From positions 77,512 through 141,511 of the forward strand of contig DATLZU010000062.1 in assembly GCA_035573855.1 (NCBI GenBank): a DNA stretch of 64,000 nucleotides, given 5' to 3'. Made by a program: the position numbers and the translations under genes. The notes beneath the pieces were generated by a model. That model had not been told where the DNA came from. It saw only the letters and a list, made by a program, of their open reading frames with translations, and ran no database searches. This DNA is from DATLZU01 sp035573855. GTDB taxonomy: Bacteria; Nitrospirota; Nitrospiria; Nitrospirales; Nitrospiraceae. Below, in pieces: positions 54,026-61,026 of this stretch. Position 1 is the first letter of the stretch, and each line of letters opens with the position of its first letter.

Positions 54026-55180
54026 ATGATGGCTGCTTCACCGGTTCAACGCTTCCGAGTCTTCTGTGTCACCTGTGTTGCCGCAGCGGCAGTGTCCGGC
54101 TGTGTCCAGACGGTTCCCGGCGACCTGGTCGAAGCGGTCGAGGCCTTGGATCGTGAGCTGGCGACTACGCGGGCGGCGGAGTTTGCGCCGGACGAATACA
54201 GCCGGTTTGCCCGGCATTGGGTCGCGTTCAAAGCCAAACTGGCGGCAGAAGAGGAGACGATTCGTTGGCCGTGGGAACCGAATCGCCTGGAGACGGAGCT
54301 GCGGACCCTCCAGGAGGAAGGCACCTGGGCGAAAAAGGAAGCGGAGCGGAACCGAGAGGCGTTGCGCGCCAAAGCCGAAACCAGGGTCGACCGAGTCGAG
54401 CGGCGGCTTCGGGACTTCCAAGTCCGGGTGAACGAGATCGAGGGACGCGCGGTCTTGGGAGCACGCTCCGTTGAAGCGGAACTGTTGGTTAGGCAGGCCC
54501 GCTCATTTCTGGAAAACGGACAATACGACCGGTCGCTGGAAGCAGCCGCGCAGGCATCCAAGTCCCTGGTTGACCAGGTAGCAGCCTTAAACTCCGCTTT
54601 AGGGCGATACGCCGATGCAGAACGGATCAACATCTGGCGCCGAATGGTCAGGCAGACGATCGAATGGTCCCGCACGCATCGAGCGCCAGCCATCGTGGTG
54701 AGCAAGGCCGATCGGATCTTGATCCTCTACAAGAACGGTCGCAAGGTGCTGTCCTACCCGGTACGCCTGGGCTACAACGGCATGCTCGAAAAACGGTTTC
54801 AGGGAGACGGTGCGACTCCCGAAGGCCGGTATCGAATCGTCAAAAAACGCGGAGAAGGCCAGACACAGTTTTATCGCGCCCTTCAGCTCGACTATCCGAA
54901 TGCGGACGACCGTCGCCGGTTTCGATCGGCCCGCCGAGCCGGCGACTTCCCGACCGAAAAAGGCATCGGCGGTCTCATTGAGATCCATGGCATCGACAAC
55001 CCCTTCATGAATCAGACGCTGGGGTGTATCATGTTGGAGAATCCACAGATGGAAGCGTTGTACAATCGGGTCGAGACCGGTACACCGGTGACCATCGTGG
55101 GAGCCTTGGATGTCGAGAACTCCGTCTCTTTGGTTCTGGCGGATTTGGAAGGATCGCAGAATCCCGAAGAAGAAACCTGA
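54026..55180 (+). CDS. L,D-transpeptidase lipoprotein with coiled-coil N-terminal half
   Basis: YkuD-family enzyme that makes 3-3 peptidoglycan crosslinks or attaches proteins to the wall. The 384-residue product is a predicted lipoprotein (lipobox AVSGC, Cys 26). Residues 30-215 are helical and coiled-coil-like; residues 220-360 are the YkuD domain (ADRILILYKNGRKVLSYPV, then DGATPEGRYRI). Catalytic residues are H321 in EIHGIDN and C334 in QTLGCIML, a Thr-Leu-Gly-Cys variant of the usual SHGC. ATG 54026 lies 17 bp after the lipoprotein gene. Confidence 0.9.
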   Translation: MMAASPVQRFRVFCVTCVAAAAVSGCVQTVPGDLVEAVEALDRELATTRAAEFAPDEYSRFARHWVAFKAKLAAEEETIRWPWEPNRLETELRTLQEEGTWAKKEAERNREALRAKAETRVDRVERRLRDFQVRVNEIEGRAVLGARSVEAELLVRQARSFLENGQYDRSLEAAAQASKSLVDQVAALNSALGRYADAERINIWRRMVRQTIEWSRTHRAPAIVVSKADRILILYKNGRKVLSYPVRLGYNGMLEKRFQGDGATPEGRYRIVKKRGEGQTQFYRALQLDYPNADDRRRFRSARRAGDFPTEKGIGGLIEIHGIDNPFMNQTLGCIMLENPQMEALYNRVETGTPVTIVGALDVENSVSLVLADLEGSQNPEEET

Positions 55181-55211
55181 GCCCCGTGCCGCCCTCGACG
55201 GCGGTCGCTGC

Positions 55212-55856
55212 ATGGCAGGCCTGCAACGGACCTTCCTGGTTTCTCTTACCTCTTTGATCGGGCTGCTGTTCTTGGCGCTGCCCCAAAGCAGCGGAGTGGC
55301 CACCTCCAACGCTCCGAGGATGCAAGAAACCCTACCGAGCGAGGAGCTCACTCTTCAGGCCCTCCGCGCGCGCCGCCTCGCACTCATTCGACAGTTGGCA
55401 CAGTACAACCCGACCGGCCCCTACATTGTCGTCGACACGGCGCGTAATCGGCTTTTCGTGAAACGCAAGGATGAAATACTCCTGGCGGCGACCGCTTCAA
55501 CCGGTAGCGGCACCATCCTCGACAAGCCGGGTCAGTCCGACGCCCAGTGGGTGTTCGACACGCCCCGAGGAGAGTTTGCTGTTCAGTCAAAGCTCATCAA
55601 CCCGGTTTGGGTGAAACCGGACTGGGCCTTCCTAGAGGAGGGCCTGGACGTCCCCTCCGATCCTGCCGAACGGGTGGAGGCGGGGGTCCTGGGGGAATAT
55701 GCGTTGGGCTTCGGCAAGGGCTATTTTATCCACGGCACCCTCTATACCCGCCTGTTGGGGAAAAACGTCACCCACGGCTGTATTCGATTGAGCGATGACG
55801 ACCTCAAGGCGGTCTATCAGCTCGCCAAGATCGGCACTCCGATCATGATCTTCTGA
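55212..55856 (+). CDS. L,D-transpeptidase, YkuD family
   Basis: A 214-residue exported enzyme. N-terminal signal peptide or anchor (TFLVSLTSLIGLLFLALP). The YkuD domain starts at GPYIVVDTARNRLFVKRKDE (69-88), with DTPRGEFAVQSK and the catalytic motif H174 ... THGCIRLSDDDL, Cys 190. ATG 55212 chosen although its ribosome-binding site is weak; an upstream frame overlaps the previous gene. Tandem with the preceding L,D-transpeptidase. Confidence 0.9.
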   Translation: MAGLQRTFLVSLTSLIGLLFLALPQSSGVATSNAPRMQETLPSEELTLQALRARRLALIRQLAQYNPTGPYIVVDTARNRLFVKRKDEILLAATASTGSGTILDKPGQSDAQWVFDTPRGEFAVQSKLINPVWVKPDWAFLEEGLDVPSDPAERVEAGVLGEYALGFGKGYFIHGTLYTRLLGKNVTHGCIRLSDDDLKAVYQLAKIGTPIMIF

Positions 55857-55904
55857 CTTCGTTGTTCGTTCCCCTTTGCCATTACGCTTCTTCTTTTTTT
55901 TTAT

Positions 55905-56546
55905 ATGATGCGCCCCTGCATCAGACCTCTCCTTGGGCTTACGTGGCTGTTCGTTGCAGCATGGTCCGCCGTCTCCCCCTGCCCCGTCGACGCGATTGAG
56001 GACCCCGCTTCGCTTCGCGAAGCCATCCGCGTGTTGCAAGAAGAACTCCGGTTGGCGGCGAAGCCCCAGATCTACCTGCTCCTGGACTTGCCCGCCAAGG
56101 CGGTCGTGATCAAAGGGCGAGGAATCGAACTGCATCGATTCCCGATCCTCGCCTGGCGTGTGTCGACCTCTGAACCGTTGGGAACAGTTTTCCGGCTCCG
56201 AAGAAGACCGCCAATCATACGTCCGAAAGCCGCGATCGCCGAAAATCCTCAACAGGACCCGATCGAGCTCACGGACATGCCTGTCGCCTTTACGCTGCGG
56301 TTCGACCCACCGCTGACCATTTGGATCACGCCCCCGGCGCGGGAAAATCCGTGGCGCTGGGCCAGCAGCCGGGGTGAAGAATGGTGGACCAGGCTTCGAT
56401 CCTGGGCAGCGACCCTGCTCTCGACAGACCCGCCCGACCCGGAACCGTCTCTCCGACTCACACTTTCGACCGACGATGCGCGCTCGTTGGCGTGGTCGGT
56501 GACGGACGGTCTGCCCGTGCTGATCGTCCGTTCGCACCCGGAGTAA
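55905..56546 (+). CDS. Exported hypothetical protein resembling the start of an L,D-transpeptidase
   Basis: A 213-residue protein with a signal peptide (about 1-30, ending PVDA). The segment PQIYLLLDLPAKAVVIKGRG followed by ELHRFPILAW follows the opening beta-strands of the neighbouring transpeptidase, but no HGCxR-type motif follows; the C-terminal half is Pro/Trp-rich (PPARENPWRWASSR). It could be a catalytically dead paralogue or a partner of the enzymes just upstream. ATG 55905 follows a T-rich stretch and has no good ribosome-binding site. Confidence 0.65.
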   Translation: MMRPCIRPLLGLTWLFVAAWSAVSPCPVDAIEDPASLREAIRVLQEELRLAAKPQIYLLLDLPAKAVVIKGRGIELHRFPILAWRVSTSEPLGTVFRLRRRPPIIRPKAAIAENPQQDPIELTDMPVAFTLRFDPPLTIWITPPARENPWRWASSRGEEWWTRLRSWAATLLSTDPPDPEPSLRLTLSTDDARSLAWSVTDGLPVLIVRSHPE

Positions 56547-56620
56547 GGCGACGGACCACCCTCCGCCCCACCACCGTTTGCGTTTTCAAACCACGCATCC
56601 TAAGATAACCAAACTCGGAC

Positions 56621-58420
56621 GTGGAAGGACACGTGCGTCGTTTGCGCACGGAGGCAAGCTTGCGGACATCGTCACGCCTGTCAGCGCAACAACCACTTCA
56701 GACCATCATTCGATCCGCGTTGGAACAACTCGCCGACGAACAGGTCGTCGAGCGACTGTGGGCCAAAGACCACACCCTGTGGAAACCGGACCCGACGGAG
56801 ATCGACAACCGGCTTGGCTGGTTGACCGTGGTGGAACAAATGCGCGAACAGGTCGGTGCGCTCCGGACCTTCGCCCAATCGGTCAAGGATTCAGGCTTTC
56901 GAGACGTGGTCCTGCTCGGCATGGGAGGAAGCAGCCTCGGTCCGGAAGTCCTTCGTCGCGCACTCGGATCGACGCGCGGATTCCCGCGCCTGTGGGTGCT
57001 CGACTCCACGGTACCGCAAGTCATCCGCGAGGTGACGGACGCGGTCCGCCCCGCCCAGACCCTCTTCATCGTGGCCAGCAAGTCCGGCGGCACGATCGAA
57101 GTGCTGTCGCTCTTCGCCTACTTCTGGGAGTTGGTCGCCCGGACGAAGGGAGCCCGCGGCGGAACGCAGTTCATCGCGATCACCGATCCTGGTACCAGCC
57201 TGGAAAAGTTGGCGGGCGAACGCGGATTCTGGCAGACCTTCGCCAATCCGCCGGACATCGGAGGGCGGTATTCCGTCCTGTCCTATTTCGGCCTGGTACC
57301 TGCGGCGCTAATGGGACTGGATCTCGCCGGATTGTTGGACCGGGGAACCGCCATGGCGGAGGCCTGTCGGTGCCACGCTCCTCTGGACCGGAATCCGGGC
57401 GCCTATCTCGGCGCAGTCATGGGAGCGCTGGGCCGGCAGGGACGGGATAAGGTCTCTCTCCTTGTCTCTCCCGGGATCAGCGGTTTCGGTTTGTGGGCCG
57501 AACAACTGCTGGCTGAAAGCACCGGCAAGGAAGGCAAGGGCTTGGTGCCAGTGGCGGATGAACCGTTGAGCCGTCCGGCGGTCTACGGAAACGATCGCCT
57601 GTTCGTGTATCTCCGGCTGAAAGGCGACAGGAACGACCGTCTCGATCGTCACGTGATGGCCCTCGAACGGACCCGGCAGCCGGTTGTTCGACTCGAACTC
57701 CGCGACCGCTACGATCTCGCCGCGGAGTTTTTTCGCTGGGAATTCGCCACCGCGGTCGCCGGCTATTTCCTCGGCATCCATCCTTTCGATCAGCCCAACG
57801 TGCAGGAGAGCAAGGACAAGACAAAGCGGGTGTTGCAGCAAGTGGAAGCCACCGGCCGGTTGCCTCGGCAGCGCGAGGCGTCCGTCGCGGCAGCGGCGGA
57901 CACGATCCTCCGACGGACAGCTCCGGGACGGTATGTCGCCGTCCTGGCGTACGTACCACCCTCACGCCGAGTCGAAGCGGCGATTCAGTCGCTCCGTAAG
58001 ACCATTCTCGCAACCGCGCAGGTGGCCACGACCGCCGGCTATGGTCCGCGCTATCTCCATTCCACCGGCCAACTGCATAAAGGTGGACCGAACACCGGGT
58101 TGTTTCTGCAACTGATCGACGAGATGACGCCGGACCTGGCGATTCCTGGCAAACCCTACACGTTCGGCACGTTGGCACGGGCACAGGCGCTCGGCGACCT
58201 GCAATCCTTGTTAGCCCATGGGCGGACGGCCGTCAGCGTGAATCTGGCCCGGCGGCCTCTGGCAACGATCAAGGCCTTGGCGCAAGCCTTTCGAGCACTC
58301 ACTGTGAAGCGTCGCCGCGCGCAGCCCGGCGGACCGCGTACGACTACCGGAACCCATTCTTCCTCGCAGGGAGGACTGCGTCAAAAACCGCAGAAGACAA
58401 CGGCAGCCAAACGACCATGA
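56621..58420 (+). CDS. pgi: Glucose-6-phosphate isomerase
   Basis: Interconverts glucose 6-phosphate and fructose 6-phosphate. Two SIS folds; signature regions FIVASKSGGTIEVLSLFAYF and YFLGIHPFDQPNVQESK, plus VVLLGMGGSSLGPEVL near residue 95. The spacing resembles the isomerase half of transaldolase-isomerase fusions, but no transaldolase domain is present. Length 599 includes a basic C-terminal tail of about 45 residues. The start is uncertain: GTG 56621 or GTG 56633. First gene of pgi-pgl-glk-rpiA. Confidence 0.92.
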   Translation: MEGHVRRLRTEASLRTSSRLSAQQPLQTIIRSALEQLADEQVVERLWAKDHTLWKPDPTEIDNRLGWLTVVEQMREQVGALRTFAQSVKDSGFRDVVLLGMGGSSLGPEVLRRALGSTRGFPRLWVLDSTVPQVIREVTDAVRPAQTLFIVASKSGGTIEVLSLFAYFWELVARTKGARGGTQFIAITDPGTSLEKLAGERGFWQTFANPPDIGGRYSVLSYFGLVPAALMGLDLAGLLDRGTAMAEACRCHAPLDRNPGAYLGAVMGALGRQGRDKVSLLVSPGISGFGLWAEQLLAESTGKEGKGLVPVADEPLSRPAVYGNDRLFVYLRLKGDRNDRLDRHVMALERTRQPVVRLELRDRYDLAAEFFRWEFATAVAGYFLGIHPFDQPNVQESKDKTKRVLQQVEATGRLPRQREASVAAAADTILRRTAPGRYVAVLAYVPPSRRVEAAIQSLRKTILATAQVATTAGYGPRYLHSTGQLHKGGPNTGLFLQLIDEMTPDLAIPGKPYTFGTLARAQALGDLQSLLAHGRTAVSVNLARRPLATIKALAQAFRALTVKRRRAQPGGPRTTTGTHSSSQGGLRQKPQKTTAAKRP

Positions 58421-59199
58421 GTGCCACGCCGGAAATTCGAATCATGACCGATGCCGAGGAATTGGCCCAGGAGGCCGCCGAACTCTTCGTGTGGCTGGGC
58501 GAACAGGCGATCAAAAGCCACGGGCGCTTCCTCGTGGCCCTCTCCGGAGGCTCAACCCCGCAAGCCCTGTATACGATGCTGGCCGGTCCGGAATTTTCAG
58601 CCCGACTGGAGTGGAGTCGTGTCAGGTTCTTCTTCGGCGATGAGCGCTGTGTGCCGCCGGACCATCCCGAAAGCAATTACGGCATGGCCAACGCAATTTT
58701 GTTCCAACCATTGAAAATCCAGGCCGACCAGGTGTTCAGGATGAAGGGCGAAGACAGCGACCCCGATCGGGCAGCCCGCCACTACGAGGCATTGCTGAGA
58801 CAAGAATGCGGAACGGCAGAGGCGGCGTGGCCAACCTTCGATGTGCTGTTGCTCGGACTGGGCGAGGACGGTCATATCGCCTCGCTGTTCCCCGGGACGG
58901 ATGCCCTGAACGAGCAGACACGCTGGGTGGTCGCGGCGAAGTCGCCCCGAGGCGTTGTGTCACGGTTGACCCTGACCTTGGGCGTCATCAATCACGCCGG
59001 CGCCGTGATCTTTCTCGTAACCGGCAAACACAAAGCCGGCGTTGTTCGAGCCGTGCTGGAAGGGCGGGATCCGCAAACCGCCCGCTTGCCGGCCGCGCTG
59101 GTTCGTCCTCAACAGGGACGGCTCATCTGGTTTCTGGATCAGGCAGCCGCGTCGGAACTCACGATCGCCAGGCAAGGGATCACATCTCGCGAGGAGTAG
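58417..59199 (+). CDS. pgl: 6-phosphogluconolactonase
   Basis: Hydrolyses 6-phosphogluconolactone in the oxidative pentose phosphate pathway. The 260-residue product has LVALSGGSTPQALYTML, FFGDERCVPPDHPESNY and LLLGLGEDGHIASLFPGT, the standard signatures. ATG 58417 overlaps the pgi stop (ATGA), so the two are coupled. Glucose-6-phosphate dehydrogenase is not in the window. Confidence 0.96.
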   Translation: MSATPEIRIMTDAEELAQEAAELFVWLGEQAIKSHGRFLVALSGGSTPQALYTMLAGPEFSARLEWSRVRFFFGDERCVPPDHPESNYGMANAILFQPLKIQADQVFRMKGEDSDPDRAARHYEALLRQECGTAEAAWPTFDVLLLGLGEDGHIASLFPGTDALNEQTRWVVAAKSPRGVVSRLTLTLGVINHAGAVIFLVTGKHKAGVVRAVLEGRDPQTARLPAALVRPQQGRLIWFLDQAAASELTIARQGITSREE

Positions 59200-59205
59200 G
59201 AGTCC

Positions 59206-60285
59206 ATGATACTCGCCGGAGACATTGGAGGCACGAAAACCAACCTGGCCTTGTTTGACTGGAAAACCGAGCGTGTGGACCCGGTCCGCGAGGAAACCTT
59301 TCTGAGCGGCGACTACAAGGCGCTGGAGGAGATCCTGACGGAGTTTCTCACGCCGCCGGCCAGGCCCACGATCTCGGAAGACGCGGAACACCCAGACGAT
59401 AGGGAGGCGGCCGCAACGCAGCCGCAAGAGCCGCTGCCTCCGGAACCTCTCGTCATCGACGCCGCCTGCTTCGGGGTGGCGGGACCCGTCATCGACAACC
59501 GTTGCCAGACCACGAACCTCCCGTGGGTGGTCGATGGGACAGCGCTGGGAAAACAATTTGGCATTCCACAGGTCTGTCTCCTTAACGACCTGGAGGCCAC
59601 TGCCCATGGGATTTTGTTGTTGCGACCGGATGAAGTCGAAGTCCTTAACCAGGGGAACCCGCCCAAAACCAAGCGGGCCCTGGCGCTGATTGCGGCGGGA
59701 ACGGGCTTGGGCGAAGCGATCCTCTTCTGGGACGGCAGCCGCTACCGACCGATGCCGTCGGAAGGCGGCCATGCGGACTTTGCGCCGAACAGTGACAGCG
59801 AAATCGACCTCCTGCGACATCTGCGCGTGAGCTATCTCCATGTGAGTTACGAACGCGTGCTCTCTGGCGCGGGGCTGCACGCGATTTACGAGTTTCTGCG
59901 TGACACGAAAAGAAATGAGCCGACCTGGCTCGCGGAGAAGATCAAAGTCGGCGATCCCGCCGCCGTCATCGCCGAGGCGGGATTGAAAGGCCAGGCGGAG
60001 ATCGCCAAACAGGCGTTGGATCTCTTCGCCTCCATCTACGGGGCGGAGGCCGGCAACTTGGCACTCAAGGCGCTGGCGCTTGACGGCGTCTATGTCGCCG
60101 GCGGGATTGCCCCCAAGCTGATCGCGAAGCTCAAAGACGGCACGTTCCTGAAAGGCTTTACCAACAAAGGCCGGTACAAACGGCTGATGAGCGGGATTCC
60201 GGTCAAGGTGGTCATGAACGAGAAAACCGCCCTGCTCGGCGCGGCGGCCTATGCGGCCGGGCTCGTCCACGGTGTTCGTTCATGA
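59206..60285 (+). CDS. glk: Glucokinase (bacterial hexokinase-fold type)
   Basis: Phosphorylates glucose with ATP. The 359-residue product has the phosphate-binding LAGDIGGTKTNLALFDW at the start, VCLLNDLEATAHGI with the catalytic Asp, IAAGTGLGEAILFW and SEGGHADFAP. It is about 35 residues longer than E. coli Glk, through an insertion at about 60-85 (RPTISEDAEHPDDREAAATQ). ATG 59206 follows GGAGTAGGAG, six bases after pgl. Confidence 0.95.
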   Translation: MILAGDIGGTKTNLALFDWKTERVDPVREETFLSGDYKALEEILTEFLTPPARPTISEDAEHPDDREAAATQPQEPLPPEPLVIDAACFGVAGPVIDNRCQTTNLPWVVDGTALGKQFGIPQVCLLNDLEATAHGILLLRPDEVEVLNQGNPPKTKRALALIAAGTGLGEAILFWDGSRYRPMPSEGGHADFAPNSDSEIDLLRHLRVSYLHVSYERVLSGAGLHAIYEFLRDTKRNEPTWLAEKIKVGDPAAVIAEAGLKGQAEIAKQALDLFASIYGAEAGNLALKALALDGVYVAGGIAPKLIAKLKDGTFLKGFTNKGRYKRLMSGIPVKVVMNEKTALLGAAAYAAGLVHGVRS

Positions 60286-60980
60286 ACGCGGCGCATGATC
60301 TCGACGCTCTGAAGCGGGCCGCTGCGCGCAAGGCCATCGAGTTTGTCCGCGACGGGATGATCGTCGGATTGGGCACCGGGTCGACGGCGACCCATGCGGT
60401 GCTCGGTCTAGCGGAGCGGGTCAAAGCGGGCCTGAAGATCCGAGGTGTGCCGACCTCGCGCGAGACCGCCGAACTGGCCAGGCGTCACGGCATCGATCTG
60501 ATCGAAACGGACGACGCGTGGTCGATCGATGTCGCGATCGACGGCGCCGACGAGGTCGATCCGCGCTTGAACCTGATCAAAGGCGGAGGCGGGGCGCTGC
60601 TCAAGGAAAAGATCGTCGCGGCCGCCGCGCGCCGGCTGATTATCGTCGTGGACCACACCAAACGGGTCCCTGCGCTCGGCACCACCTTTCCTCTGCCGAT
60701 CGAGGTGGTCCCGTTCGGCTGGGGGAGCACCGCCCGCCAACTCGAAACGGTGGGCGGCAGAGCGGTCCTCCGCCGGCGCAACGGCGAAATCTTCCGGACC
60801 GAAGCCGGGCATTATATTCTGGATCTGCACCTCGGCCGGATCGACCGACCGGCTGAACTGGAGACGCAACTCAATCTGATCCCCGGCGTGGTCGAAACCG
60901 GCCTGTTCGTCGGCCGGACCAGTTTGCTGATCGTTGGCACCCCGAATGGTATCGAGGTGCACCACCCGCCAGGGGCGTGA
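60282..60980 (+). CDS. rpiA: Ribose-5-phosphate isomerase A
   Basis: Interconverts ribose 5-phosphate and ribulose 5-phosphate. The 232-residue product has VGLGTGSTATHAV, DVAIDGADEVDPRLNLIKGG with the catalytic Asp/Glu set, and LLKEKIVAAAA. ATG 60282 overlaps the glk stop by four bases. Completes a gene set around glucose 6-phosphate; rpe lies 43 kb away in the window. Confidence 0.96.
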   Translation: MNAAHDLDALKRAAARKAIEFVRDGMIVGLGTGSTATHAVLGLAERVKAGLKIRGVPTSRETAELARRHGIDLIETDDAWSIDVAIDGADEVDPRLNLIKGGGGALLKEKIVAAAARRLIIVVDHTKRVPALGTTFPLPIEVVPFGWGSTARQLETVGGRAVLRRRNGEIFRTEAGHYILDLHLGRIDRPAELETQLNLIPGVVETGLFVGRTSLLIVGTPNGIEVHHPPGA

Positions 60981-61026
60981 ACAGGCGCCGATGCGGAGTC
61001 AGGGCCGGCCCGGCGCACGTTCATCG

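Noticed and set aside
60934..61026. Extension of the aminopeptidase upstream into rpiA
   Set aside because: It would overlap the well-supported rpiA end and adds no recognisable sequence.
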